Source of the DNA: Euryodendron excelsum
Lineage: Eukaryota > Streptophyta > Magnoliopsida > Ericales > Pentaphylacaceae
Length of the DNA: 64,000 nucleotides
Assembly (NCBI GenBank): GCA_033060915.1
Contig: CM065388.1
Location: 31,212,001 to 31,276,000, forward strand
Direction: 5' to 3'
Part shown: one piece after another, positions 47,402-59,618 of the stretch
Layout of the letters: each line of letters starts with the position of its first letter
How positions within the stretch are numbered: the first letter of the stretch is position 1
Translations under genes and position numbers: made by a program
The notes under the pieces: generated by a model
Databases searched by the model: none
What the model was told of the DNA's origin: nothing
The model's input: the letters and a program-made list of their open reading frames with translations, nothing else

Positions 47402-48441
47402 CTATACCTCCACCTCTGCTTACCAACGACCTCCCTAGGCCGAGGGCCTTGCTCGGATGCCTCCCAAACCAACCTCTAACCAAACCCATGGATTATATAA
47501 TCTCTCCTACGGATACCAGCCTAACCCATTTGGCCCTGACACCGAAAACTATCCCATGTTGAGGCTTAAAACCCGAAACCCTTTTAATTCCCGAACCATC
47601 AACCCAGTTGTGACGTCACCAAAGCTTGGTCCCTAATCATCAAAAATATCTGCAACACCTCCTCGGCCTAGGCGAACAAGTGGGAAAAAGCGGACATTTA
47701 CTAAACTCGTATGCTCACAGACCACGGCCTACTTTGGTCTCTTTGCAGCTGGATATCTGAAGCCTATACCTGCCCGACCCCAGCCCAATCCTTTACCTCA
47801 TTACTTCAAGCTGTAAGTATCATTCGGGTAGCCAAGGACATGACACTGAAGATTGTTTGACCCTCAGGCATAAGATTCAAGACCTGATAGATAACAAGAT
47901 CGTTGGCGTACGACCAGCAAATCCTTCTTCAAACGGCCCTACAGACCCTCCGCTGGACAGCAGCGTCAACATTTTTACAAAATTTGGTAACAACAAAGTT
48001 TGTTTTGCTGCATGCCAAGAGATATATTACAAGAATGGGGAGGAAATGAAATGCGACGATGTGGAGCAGAGTCGTACTCAGTTATGATGCAACCCCGATA
48101 AAATGCCGACCCCTAAAGACGAACTCGCATATGAATCTGTGAAGAAAATTGACTAGGAGCTGTCCAAACTCAGTAATAAGAATCCCCCATTGTACATACC
48201 TGAGGAACACCGAGCCACGATTAGGTGCCAAAGCAGAAAACTCCGAGCTCGACCTATCAAGCTGGAAGAAGACGAGTCGTCCGACTGGTTTGTTAGAGAA
48301 ACCACGGAGCAAACAAATGAAGGCAATACAACCAAGAAAGCTGACAATTACATCATCACCGCTAATTCACTCAGAACTCTGGGAGAAACATCTACCTATC
48401 TTACCTTAGCCAAAGATCTCAACCACGAATGGAAATGCTGA

Positions 48442-50460
48442 TGGGGGCATTGTCCCAAGGCCCTACTAATACAGGAATCCCTTCAAAAGCGTACAAGAGA
48501 GGAGTGTTTTCACCCACTTTCTTTTTATCCCTTTTACATTCTGTCTCTAAATTAATGTTTACATCCTGTTTTTGCTTAGAAACTCTATGCTTTCCATAAG
48601 AATGATAAATAATAGTTAAATGATAGTCTTTTATTTCATCGTTGTTGTCTTATCTTGTCTTCGAAATGGTAGCTACTTTCTACACAAGGGGCATGGTGTA
48701 TCTTATGGAGTGATTTCACTTGAAAGGATGATAGCATGAGTCAACCACTCACCAAATGATCAGCTTTCCTAAGAGAGAGAGAGAATAAGAATGAGTGAGG
48801 ATACTACTCAAAGGCGACACTTACAAGACACTGAAGCTAAGCGATGTGTGGTCAGTTTATCGAAGTGAGGAGGAGCCATCTTTCACTTCCCCACATATAA
48901 ATAAAAGAAAAAATAACTAAATAAATAAACAAACATGCTTAAATTCCCTTTGCTTAACCCTTAGTGCCTCGCGGAAAGTGAAAATTTTCTTTGTCAACCT
49001 CGATCCAAGACTGTCCTCCCCACATTGGAGCAGACAATAGTTGAGAACCCTAGGAATGGTCTCCATCTTCTATCATGTTAGGGCAGCGTAAGAGGCTTTA
49101 TAGATCAAGCAATCTAGTTCAAAATGAAGAGAGGCCTTCATTTCATTTCCCATACAGTCAAAAGCAACCCTTTGCCAAACCCATTGAGCCGTATATTTTT
49201 TCTTAACAAAACCCCAACCTAAGGATCACCACCCATATTGGGTAGATTGAACTGCCAAGGAAAAGATCTAAGGAAAAAAGGGTCAAAGAATTGTTCGTTC
49301 CATGAAAAGAAAAAAGAGATAAAAAGGACAAAATGAAGGAAAAGAGTTGCCCAGGAGCAAGAGGCCGAAAAAAAAAATCCTTTAAGGAAAGGCCTTAAGA
49401 AAACCATGATTGTGCCATAATAAGAAGAAAAAAAAGTCATGTTTATCTCAGAAAAACATATAGAAAGGGTGAAAGAGAAGAGTCATTTTCACCCTGAAAA
49501 GTATGTAACAAAAGCAGGAAGGAAATTCAAAGGTGATCCTAGGCTGCAAAGAAACCCAGTAGAAACAATAGAATTGAGCTTTTATCCTTTCTTGCAAAAT
49601 CCCAAAACCATGGCCTACATTACAACCATATTAAAGTCCCCTCTAATTGAAAACAGTTTGCTTGATCTAGATGAGCTGGACATGCTGCCAAAGCCAAAAA
49701 GGATGCTAGCCCTATGGAGAAAATAGTCAAGGATGGTATTGATCTAAACCCTACAAAAAACAACGTCAAATTTGGGCCTATATATCTTGTTGTTTCGCAA
49801 ACCCCATAACCTAGCCTACGTTACAGTCTTAAACAAAGTCTCCTCGGATTGAAAGGACTGACCACTTATCGCTCTGCCAAAGGTCAGGTAAGCTGTTGCT
49901 AAAACCCCGAGAGTCGAGAGTTTCAGCCGAGTAACCCTATACACTAACCTCGAGGCAGAGAGCCAGAGGTGATCAAAAGGTTGAGAAAGGTGCGAAGTGC
50001 TATCATCCAATCAAGGTAGGGTTGAGCTAGAAGAGAGGCTAAATCCCTGAAAAGGAGGGAGTTACCATTCCAAAGACTACAAGTGTAACAGCATCCCTTA
50101 TCATTCTGTCAGTTAATGTATTTCTAATATGTGCATAAAAAAAATAAATAACAAAAAATATAAAAAATATAATAAAAAATAATAAAAAAATTAAAAATCA
50201 AAATCAAATGAAAATCACATAAGCTTCGCATAGACATAACTGCATGTAAAACTAGAAGTCATCAACATCAATAGATACCTAACATCATCATCCATCACAT
50301 GTATCTGATCATATGCCTAGTTGTAAAGATCATAAATATATCTGTCTATCCATGCATCTAAATACCATAAATATCCATCTTTGTACAAAACTTACAAAAT
50401 AAAACTATCTAACATAAATACATCTCAGGAATAGGAGCAAAAGAAGATCGGATTCTCCAT
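48442..50460 (+). other. Post-gag region of E, no gene recognised
   Basis: 48.5-49.3 kb is similar to 4.4-5.1 kb of A and 39.1-39.5 kb of D. The AGCCTACGTTACAG word near 49815 and CCACTTATCGCTCTGCCAAAG near 49862 are shared with A or D. 50140-50210 is an A/T-rich simple stretch. No pol domain was found in any frame. Confidence 0.5.
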
Positions 50461-50559
50461 AAGGGGCATACATCAGAGGTCAAAGTCAATGTCATCTGGA
50501 TCAAAATCCCTGAAACCCGGCATCGGAGCAGGCGGATAACTACTCGAAGCACCGCCATC

Positions 50560-50652
50560 CTGTAGGGAAGATAGAACCAAAATCAGCCGCATAAAAAAAA
50601 AAAAGAACTAAACAACAGTAGAGCAAGAAGAAGCAGAGAAAGAACAACATAC
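50560..50652 (-). other. Predicted 93-base intron of the antisense PMD gene
   Basis: Minus strand: GTATGTTGTTC donor, pyrimidine-rich body, TCTTCCCTACAG acceptor. A 14-base G-run sits directly at the donor. Its length decides whether exon 1 enters exon 2 in the DFDPDDIDFDL frame; at the present length it does not. Confidence 0.6.
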
Positions 50653-50665
50653 CCCCCCCCCCCCC
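50652..50665 (+). repeat. Poly-C run at the exon 1/intron border of the antisense gene
   Basis: There are 14 C on the plus strand, i.e. a Gly-coding G-run in the antisense frame. Confidence 0.85.
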
Positions 50666-52331
50666 AGGCGCCCAGCTGAGATAACCAAGCCGTCAAGGAA
50701 GCTACCTCGGCCTGGTACTGATCTCGCTCCATCTGGTACTGATCTCTCTGCTCTCTCACAGCAGTAAACTCAGCCTGGGGCACATATCCTCCGGCATAGC
50801 GCCACAAGTCAACCACCTCCTAGCCAATAGTGTACCCGCCGACTACTACCTCAAATCGGGTGAAGGCATCAACCGAGTGAGCCCCAAAGTGTGCAGCGTA
50901 ATCTGTGTCTGGGGGAAGTAGGAACTCAGCACTTGGCTGACGCTCTTGATAAAGGATGGGCACTCCCGCCACCAAGGCTCCAAACATATACTCCAGCGGA
51001 GCCCCTGCTGATCGGAATTCCTCATGAAACTGTCGCCAGTGTCGCTCTCCGAGATAGGACTCCTAAGTGTCATCACTGAGAAAAGCAGCTCTCGACAGGG
51101 ACAACAGGACCAAATACCAGACTGTCTCATAATGAACTGATCCAATAAAGGGCCACCAAGTCACATCCCTTGCCTCAATCAGCTCCAGGTTAGCCCAGAG
51201 CGTCACAAAATCAGTAATCTCCGATCGCTGGGCTACCCGATCACGAGCCCACCTCAAAGCACGAGGGTAGAGCTCATCCTCAACAACTGCAAGGCGACAA
51301 ATAGGAAGGTACTCGTAGCTCCACCAGATGAGGAAAGGCCAGAAACTAGTCATGCTGCCCAAATGGGAAGAAGTCTGGACCCGCATCGACCGAAGGAAGC
51401 AGCCAAAGGAGAAGGACCCCCAGTCCAACTCAGATAAAGCTCCAAGATCGGCTACTATACTCACTAACCGACATGGCACGAGCGATTTGTTGTTGTTGCA
51501 AAACCAGCTAAAAATGAAGTACAAAACAAGTCACCGTCTCATAATATCCCGTCTGGCAGACGATGGCTCAGTAGCAAAGATACGGTCATCCTGACTGATC
51601 TAAGAGACTGGGAAGGCAAAACGCTCAGGAGGAGGCAAGTCCAACAGCAAACAGGCCTCGTTCCTACTGACTGACTGCAGGGTGATCCGCCGGCCGACAA
51701 AAGAAAGCCCTGTGATGATCACCCAGTCCTAGGGAGTGGGGCCTAACTCAAAACCAACAAAATGGAAGGTCCTGGTCTCTCCAAACCACCGCTCAACCAA
51801 CGCCAGTACCAAATGCCGGTTCAGGCGATTAGCTTGTAATCCCATGAAGGCGCCGAATCTGATCTCCGCCAAGAAAGCGCGATATGACGAGGCAGCCCGC
51901 TGCATAGTCATAAAGACCTGATGAACGGCCCCTCTAAAAGCTCTATGTACCCGCGGAGGGGGCAGATGCTGTCTGGAGTATACACTGGGGTGATAAGCCA
52001 AATCCCCGAGTGGTGGAACATCCAGTACCTACAGATCTCCCAAGACGGCATTTGTCTGCCTATGCCTGGAGGAGGCTCTCCCATAGCCAGTGACCTGGTC
52101 GCCCAGACCCGGCATCTCCTCCTCTCCACCGATCTCCTCTACAAAGGCATGCTCAACCGGAGGAAAAGGGTCGACAAATGGCCTACTCCCCCGACCACTC
52201 TGACTAGATGCTACCTCCCTAGTAGACCGTCAGCTACCCCTAGACCGACTAGAAGCGCTGGTGGAATCTGTCCGAGCTGCCTTCCCCGAGCGGCATCTCC
52301 TCTCAGAACCATCGTCACCAGCATCTGCCAT

Positions 52332-53627
52332 CCTGAAAAGGTAAGTCAAGGTAAGAGGTGGTAATGTACCGCACATGCAAGTAAATAATAACATAATAAA
52401 GTAAAATTAAATCAACAGCTAACACAAAAACATATAATAATAAAAAAGATTTCAAATGATAAGTCAAAATAAATTTCCTACCCTTTCGATTTTCATCCTT
52501 TCAGATCAAATCTCAAAGGTTTTCAGTCTTTTTCCTTCAAAAAGATTTTATTTCTAAACCTTTTATACCTCTTTCCCGAATTTCTAAAAATTTCGGCAAA
52601 GCCTCGTTTAAAAATGGTCCCTACAACACCCATGACATCAACACAAAACACAAAACGTGCACTCCACATTGTCACAATCACATAACATCAGCGCCCGTGC
52701 ACACTTTTCATTTTTTTCAAAATTTTCAAAATACATGTTTTATTTTTTTAATAAATCAATGGTTTTCAAAAATGCCTTAAAATTCTTCAAAATTATTTCA
52801 AATGTTTTTCAAAAATATTCCTACATTTTTTGAATTTTAAACTCTAAGGAATTTCGTCAATTTATTGAGTTTTCTCATTTTCCTAAATTTTTTAAGTATT
52901 TTCCTATTTTTTAAAAAATAAAAAATTTATCGAGTTTTCAAAAAATCACGAAACTTTATACGGTTGATAAACACATTTTTCTAAGGCACATAGCATAAAA
53001 ATCTAGCCAGAAAACCCATTGCCCAAGCCTGTAGAAACAAATCCCCTATTCCTACAGAAAACCCTCTTCACATAATCACGTAAAGTCACTCAAATTCAAT
53101 CAAACAAGCACCAAAATGCAAAAATAACATCATCACAGTGTTCAAAACATATCAAAACATCAAATTCTACTATTCACATGATTCAAACAAAATTCTACAC
53201 ATCAAGATCAACAAAATTTTGAAAACTCACTTTTTAGAGTTCTCCGGAAAAATCTTCTCTTCCGGCGAATTTTGGGCAACGTGGTCTCCAAGAAGTGCCC
53301 CTTCAATGTCCAAGTCAGCTTCCTCGCAATGTCTCTTGGATTTGCAAAAACTCTCCAAAATGCTGCAACTATTCGAACTAGAAAATTTTCTGGTTTTGTT
53401 CCCAAGCCTGGCGCCACTAGCAGAGGCGCCAAGCTTCTTCTACCAAAGGCACCACTACTAGTGGCGCCAGTTTCCAATTCTGGGCAACTTTGCCTAATTT
53501 TCCACCAAAACTCATTTTCAAAGGCCTTTTGGGCCCAACATCCATTTTTCGACCCCCGTTGTCGAGAAATTCCCAATGTCCGTCAGTCCGACCACCTCAC
53601 GGTCAACATGGAGCTCTTACTTTATCG
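52332..53627 (-). promoter_or_regulatory. 5' region of the antisense gene and 3' part of E
   Basis: A splice acceptor adjoins the ATG. On the minus strand GGCGCC palindromes like those of the LTR promoter lie at 53408-53470, about 1.1 kb upstream of the ATG, and a TATAAAG word lies near 52957. This could be an internal antisense promoter with a 5'-UTR intron; that is inference. The rest (52450-53250) is A/T-rich and without a gene. Small open frames at 53138-53760 overlap on both strands and are not called. Confidence 0.35.
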
Positions 53628-53668
53628 TTTTCTATCTTCGACAAGCAAAGACAGAAAAAGGGGGCAGC
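53628..53668 (+). promoter_or_regulatory. Hairpin plus polypurine tract of E
   Basis: TTTTCTATCTTCG (53628-53640), loop ACAAG, and CAAAGACAGAAAA (53646-53658) form the stem, then AGGGGGCAGC precedes the LTR start at 53669. Confidence 0.75.
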
Positions 53669-53865
53669 TGTAAGCACCCCATTTTTGACCGCTCAGTGGT
53701 CACCACTCCGTCCAGACTTATGTTCAAGTCATTAGGGGCATATTTTAATCCAAATTAACTTTCTAAGTCTAATCTAGTCAATTCATAGCTTCGTGGGCCC
53801 CACCGGCCCAAATAGAGGCAAAATGACCAAAATACCCCTGGGGGCATCATTCGTTCTAATTACAA

Positions 53866-54080
53866 CAGGCACGTCTTTCCGAAGACGGTAAGTCTCCTTT
53901 CCAATTCCAAATCAGGCGTGTCTTTCCGAAGACAGAAAGTCCCCTTTCCAATTCCAAATCAGGCTCGTCTTTCCGAAGACGGAAAGTCCCCTTTCCAATT
54001 CCAAATCAGGCTCGTCTTTCCGAAGACGATAAGTCCCTTTCCCAATTTCAAATCAGGCGCGTCTTTCTGAAAATAGTAAG
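53866..54080 (+). repeat. 47-bp tandem repeat with CGTCTT-TCCG-AAGACG hairpins
   Basis: CGTCTTTCCGAAGAC or a variant recurs at 53872, 53919, 53966, 54013 and 54060. The site corresponds to the 81-bp array at 25045-25400 of another LTR. The LTRs at 9.5 kb and 30.1 kb have one copy. Confidence 0.9.
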
Positions 54081-55422
54081 TCCCCTTTCCAATTCTAATT
54101 CTAATTCCAATCCCTCTCTCGAGACAGTTTATTCCTTGAGACGGTCCGGCGCATTTTTTAAAAAAAATCTCTTCCAAATGGTAAGTCCCTTTAAACCTGT
54201 CGATCAGGACGAGACCCCAAGTCCTCTAGATGGTAAAACGATCCACCTTTGGCGCCTGCTAGCCCACCAATACAGAAATGTCTGTTTGGGCACGCCTTTC
54301 GAGAGAGTTGATTCTCAGGCGCTAAGTCCCTTTAGCAGCTTCCCGAGATCAGGCAGTCTCGGGAATGATTACAAACCATCAGAGTAGCGAAAATACTCGC
54401 AAATAGGTCGATATGGGGAATTGCCAACAAACCCCTGTATCATGCGACAGCCGTCAAAGTGGCGGAAACACTCAAAACCTAGGTCAACACTAGTGCCTGC
54501 TAGCCCACTTTGGTGAAAAATGACCAAACTACCCCTAGGGCCATTTTCTAGTACGTTTCTCGAGAACACATCTGGATCCTCAGAACGGTAGGTCCAGCCT
54601 TCCAAGATTGTCTTAAAGGCAATCCGGCATGATTAGGTACCTTCTAGTCAGTTTCGGGCCAATTCCTAGACTTTCCGATCAAGATGACCATTTTGCCCCT
54701 AGGCATTCAAATGCCCCGGGAACCACACCGGCTCTGGGTATCAAACCGATAACCTCCTAAGAATACTTCTTATAGTATTCATAACCTTTCTTTACCTTTC
54801 CAGATCATTCCCAGTCAGTTCCGGTAAACTCGGGGCAAAATGACCGTTTTGCCCCTGGTGGGTCAGTCACCATTTCTAGCCACACCGGCTCTGGGTATCA
54901 AACCGGTAACCCCCTGAGATTGCTTTTATAGTATTCTCAACTTTCTATTATCTTTTCAAATCCTTCCGAGTCAGTTCTGGTAAACCCGGGGCAAAATGAC
55001 CGTTTTTCTCCTAGTGAGCCGATCGCCTTTTCTAACCACACCGGTTCTAGGAATCAAACCGGCAACCCTTTGGGAACATTTTGAATAATGTTTCCAAATC
55101 TCAAGTCTTTTTCCGGGACATTCCGGGTCCGTCCCGGCAGTTTTTCGGCCCGATTAACCATTTTGCCCCTAACGGCCCGGACAATCCTTCCGACACATCG
55201 TATCCTCATCTTTCAAGTCAAATACCTCCCGGATGCTATTCTAAGTGTTCCTACCCTATTCTGGCTCTCCAGGTCATTCCCGGCCTCTTCAAATCATTCC
55301 CGGACTTTCTGGAGTCACTCCTAATGAAGCTAGGCTAAAAATTGCATGGTAGTCACTAGTACAGGCGCCCAAATCTTCCCAGGATACGTTGCTTGCCAAC
55401 TTAACAAACTTTCCTAATTGGC

Positions 55423-55520
55423 TGGCGCCACTAAGAGTGGCACCAAGCCAAGAAATGGCCTGGCGCCACTCTTAGTGGCGCCAAGAGGAAATTTGGCCTA
55501 GTGCCACTACAACAGGCGCC
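55423..55520 (+). promoter_or_regulatory. GGCGCC repeats upstream of the LTR TATA box
   Basis: CTGGCGCCACT, TGGCGCCACTCTTAGTGGCGC and CAGGCGCCAGG words lie within about 110 bases upstream of TATAAATA at 55537. TTGGCGCC resembles the plant E2F core TTTGGCGC; binding is not shown. Confidence 0.45.
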
Positions 55521-58500
55521 AGGTCTATCCCATCTCTATAAATACAGAACCTCTTCCAACCTGAAAAAGGTCCCCAAACTCAATGTAAAAACTCTAATTT
55601 TCGATACACAAAGCTCGTACACTTCCTAAACCCTAGCTTCCTTAGGTTTTTCAAACCCTAGCCACCATACACGAACCCTAGCCTCATATACACTCATACA
55701 CACCCCTATACACTTATACACTAGCCTCCAACCCTCCATTGAAGACATGGAGTTCTGCAACTTCGAAGATTTGAAGACCAAGACAAAGCTCTCAAAGACT
55801 GAAGCAAAGACTGACGAAAAAGCAAGAAAGCAAGGTGCGTAAAGCTAAGCAAAATAAAAAAGACACAAGATAGGCTTCTTATTTAAATTTCCACACTTCC
55901 CCCCTCTCTCTTCTCTCTCCTAACCCACTTGGGTTTTCTCTATTTTAATCCCCCATCTCTTTCCCCCACTTTCTTTGCATGCTTGAAATAAGGGGACTCC
56001 TAGTCCATGTGTAGGATTAGACTATTGGAGGGTCACCGTGTCGCAGGCTTTCTTTTAGTCTAACCGGAGACCACGTGGGTTCGGCTCCCTTGATTATGTG
56101 GTAAAGCCTTAACCTTGTATGTTCACGACCCCAAATTTGCATTGTGCATATCATGATTCTTGCATTCTTCCAAAAGTCGTTTTCAAAATCGTTTTCAAAC
56201 TTGTTTTCAAAATTACCTCCAAAATCTTATTTTTCAAAACTTGTTTTCAAAACCACAATCTTAGGGTGATTCTAGCCTTTCCATGGCTAGGATTGCTTTA
56301 GGAAAGTGTCACATTTGAAGTGACCAACATGGTCCATATTTCAACTCCTTGTTGTTTTCCAAAACCACTTTCTTAAGGTGCTTCTAGCCTTCTTATAGTT
56401 ATGATCGCTTTAGGAAAGTGAGAAGTTTTTATACTTTCCAAAAAATTCTCTTTTCAAAAATCTCTTTTTCTAAAACCTCCTTTTTCAACATGCTTTCCAA
56501 AAACTCTTCTTTTCAAAATTGTTTTCTAAAAACTCCTCCAAAAATCTATTTTCTAAAACTTCTCCTCTTAAATTCTTTTCTAAAATACTCTCCTCAAAAT
56601 CCACTTTCTAAAAATGCTTCCCAAATTTCTTTTCTAAAAACTCTCTCCAACAATCTTTTTTCAAAAATCTTCCTAAAAACTCTCTTCCCAAAATCTTCCT
56701 TTTCGAAACTCCTCTCTAGAATTCCCTTCTAAAAATCTTCGTTCCAAAAATGCACTTTCCAAAAATCCCTTTTCTTGGTGCCCAAGTCGAGCCATAGAGC
56801 TAACAATTAGGAAACCTTAATTTTCTTTCCAAAAACACGGTTTTCAAACTTGCCTTAAAACCTAGGTTTCCAAAACTTATTTTCTACATCAAAACTATAC
56901 ATGTTTCCAAAACCTATTTTCTACGTCAAAACTATACACTTCCAAATCTAGGGTTTCTAAAACTTCATTTTTCAAATCCTTATCAAATCAAATCTTCTCT
57001 CTAGAAAACCGAATCCAATCTTCCCGTTTAGGAAACTAGATCCTATCTTCCGTTTTTAGAAACAAAATCAAATCTTCTCTTTAGAAACAAAATCCAATCC
57101 CTTGTTTTAGGAAATAGGAATCTTAACCCTTCCTAATCTAAATATTTCCTAATTCAGCTCTTTCCTAATTTTCTACTTTCCTAAATCTTAAGTTTCCAAA
57201 ACTTGAACATAAAAATCTTTCCTAAATTTTAAAACTCAACTTCTATATCTTTCCCAATTCAACTCTTTCCTAATTCTATCTTTTTTCAAATCTTAACTTT
57301 TCAAATCTAAGTTTTCAAATCTTTCCTAAACTCAGCCTTTCCTAATCTCAAGATTTTCTAAAACTAAAACTCTAAAACTTTCTAAATCCTAAACTTTCTA
57401 AATTTTAAATCATTCTAAATCCAAAGCTTTCTAAACTCAAAACTTTCTTAATTCAAAACTTTCTTAAATTGAAACTTTCCAAATTCTAAACCTTTCTTAA
57501 ACTAAACTTTTCCCTAATTCAAAATATTTCTAAATTCAACACCTTCCAACTTCAAAACCTTTCCTAAGTTGAAACATTCCAAATTCAAAACTTTCCTATT
57601 TCAAAACATTCCAAATTCAAAACTTTCCTATTTCGAAAACTTGCCTAAGTCAAAACCTTTCTTAAAACGAAACCTTTCCTAATTTCAAAACTTTCCTAAG
57701 TTGAAACTTTCCTAATGTGAAAACTTTCCTAAACCTAAAATTTTCCTAAATTGAAACTTTCCTAATTCAAACTTTTCCTAATTTGAATCTTTCCTAATTC
57801 CAAGTTTCCTAATCTTCCAAGTCCAATATTCAAGTCAATTTTCTTCTAAAATCTTTCCAAGTCAAATCCGATTTTTCTTTTCTAAGTTCCTAAGTCTAGG
57901 TTTCCTAAAACCAAGTTTTCCAAAGTCAAATCTTTTCAAATCTTCTAATCAAAGTTCAATCTCTCAATCTTCCAATCCAATTTCTAATTCAATCTCTTTC
58001 TTCCAATCAACTCTTCTATTTTCAATCAGACTCTTGTCCGAACTATGACTGACCTGATTCCTCTAAAAGGATACGTAGGCAACCCTCATGGGTGCGGTCT
58101 CCACATTTTTCAAATCTCAAATTTTACAACATTTTTCAAATTTTCAATTCCACAACCTCTTTCAGATCTCCAATTCTACAATCTTCTTCAATCTCCAATC
58201 TCCAATTCTATGTTCTATTTCAAGTTTCCAATTCCAAAAATCTATCTCTATTTTCAATTTCTAAAACTTTTCAATTTCAAATCTATCCTTTCAAATCTCT
58301 CTTCTAAAATCAAATCAAATTCTTCTTTTCAAATCTATTTCCCAATCAAGTCTCCTTTCTTGGATTTGCATGTCATGCACCATGTTAATTTATTTTCAAA
58401 AATTCCTTTTTAAAAGTGGATAGGATTGATCATTGGTTAGTTAAAGACTCTCGTAGGTGAATCTAGGGTAGATTGACATGTAGGTACCGAAAGGGGAGGT

Positions 58501-58913
58501 AGGGTGATGGCTTAGTGCGTCTTCCTTACACATAACCAACCTCCGAACCTAGATCACTGTTTTCAAAAGACCAAAACGGAGTTATTTTCCAAAAAAGGGG
58601 CTAAATATTTTTCAAAGATTGCCAAACAACCCGTTTTCTTAAAAACCCTCTCTTGAGGAGATAGTTTCAAAATCGTTTTTCAAAAACCCTAAGTGTAGTC
58701 TTGGGATTATTCTTAGTTTTTAGGTAACCTAACTCACCTTAATCAAGTTAGGTGGCGACTCCAAACCTTTTCTAAAAGCCCTTTATTTAAATCTATTTTC
58801 AATTCAAACCTAGTCGCACTCATTCTTCTAGGAGGGTGAGTTCTAACAAGAGAGTACAGTATTTTTCCCGCTTGTGTGTGTATTCCTCGAGCGCGAAAAA
58901 GCTGGACACGACA

Positions 58914-59618
58914 TCGTCCTTCGGTAAACGTGCCATGACCAAGAAGCGTGTTTGGTCCTGGGTCATAGGCGTTTTGTTGTCAATTCCCAATGTCGACCTA
59001 TTTGCGAATGTTTCTATCACTCTGACAATTGCGATGTTTGTGAGTGTTTCCGTCACTCTGACAGTGTGCATTCATTCCAAAGACTGCCTGATCGCGGATA
59101 GCTACTGGGTGGTCTTATCATCTGAGGGATTAACTTTCTTGAAAGACGTGTCAAATAACCGATATTCTACATTGGCGGGTTAGTAGGTGCCATAATTGAA
59201 TCGTTCTACCATCTTAGGGACTTGGGTTCCTTCCCGATTGACAAGTTTGAAGGGACTTATCATTCCAAGGAGTTTTCTTCGTAAATGTGCCAAACTGGAT
59301 GGGTCTATCGTCTTGAGGGATTAACTTTCACGAAAGATCTGCCAAATTGAGTTTGACTAGTCTGGATTGGAATTGGAATTGAGATTGAAATAGGGACTTA
59401 CCATATTTAAGAAGACGTGCCAATTGGAATTGGATAGAGCAATGCTCAAAGGGCATTTTGGTCATTTTGCATCTATTGGGCTCGATGGGCTTGCAAATTG
59501 ATTGATTGACTGGATTGAGTCTGGAAAACTAGTTTAGGCTTGAATGTGTTTGTGTCAAATTGAAGGTAAGTCTGGTCGGACTGGAGATTGCCGAGCAAGA
59601 AAAAATGAGGTGCTTATA
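58914..59618 (-). repeat. Inverted LTR 5' portion
   Basis: Read on the minus strand, it starts TATAAGCACCTC (59618) and follows the first 700 bases of the LTR family, breaking at GAAGGACGA where E's 3' LTR ends. The TATAAGC start is shared with the LTR at 29929. Confidence 0.8.

Larger units (their letters stand above)
45211..48441 (+). pseudogene. gag: gag remnant of E, split by a solo LTR
   Basis: Upstream of the solo LTR a frame reads EMEGMLSSLLSHATHEQAE, which suits the N-terminal coiled coil of gag. After it come a Pro-rich part, YLKPIPARPQPNPLPHYFKL, the knuckle-like HSGSQGHDTEDC, and LRHKIQDLIDNKIVGVRPAN (47857 onward). A further stretch (DELAYESVKKID, LYIPEEHRATIRC, LNHEWKC) ends at a TGA at 48439-48441. 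The central capsid part present in D is missing. Frame changes lie near 47810 and 48090, and a TAG near 48155. The C-terminal extension, about 190 codons past the knuckle, contains no protease motif. Confidence 0.65.
50473..52331 (-). pseudogene. Antisense plant-mobile-domain (PMD-like) gene with intron
   Basis: On the minus strand an ATG at 52331 follows TTTTCAG|G. One frame of 583 codons runs to 50583 with seven stops (codons 34, 101, 201, 244, 267, 423, 504; two TGA, five TAG) and no frameshift. Codons 1-90 are polar, Ser/Arg- and Glu-rich. VHQVFMTMQRAASSYRAFL starts near 130, and VERWFGETRTFHFVGFELG near 179 fits the WxxETxTFH...E signature of the plant mobile domain (PF10536 family, from memory). 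DLWRYAGGYVP and an EQRDQYQMERDQYQ coiled coil lie at the C end. GTATGT at 50652 and CTACAG at 50560 border a 93-base intron; exon 2 (50559-50473) ends DFDPDDIDFDL then TGA. PMD proteins are linked to silencing and development and are carried by mobile elements. The role in the element is unknown. Confidence 0.8.
42813..58913 (+). mobile_element. Tat element E, with split gag and antisense PMD gene
   Basis: E has a rearranged left LTR (42813-43767), PBS 43770, leader, gag remnant split by a solo LTR, antisense PMD pseudogene (50473-52331), PPT and full 3' LTR. The last 720 bases of both LTRs (43045-43767 and about 58194-58913) are almost identical by eye, so the pair belongs to one insertion. 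No pol was found. The left flank is TAGCT and the right flank TCGTC, so there is no target duplication and at least one end has been rearranged. Confidence 0.8.
53669..58913 (+). repeat. Complete 3' LTR of E (5.2 kb)
   Basis: It runs from TGTAAGCACCCC to GGACACGACA. It contains a 47-bp tandem array (53866-54080), GGCGCC repeats (55423-55520), a TATA box at 55537-55544, a long G-poor tract (56.4-58.0 kb) and the conserved block near 58070. It is followed at once by minus-strand LTR sequence. Confidence 0.9.

Noticed and set aside
53208..53760. Overlapping open frames up to 133 codons on both strands near E's PPT
   Set aside because: They span non-coding 3' region, PPT and LTR start, so they cannot be one gene of the element.
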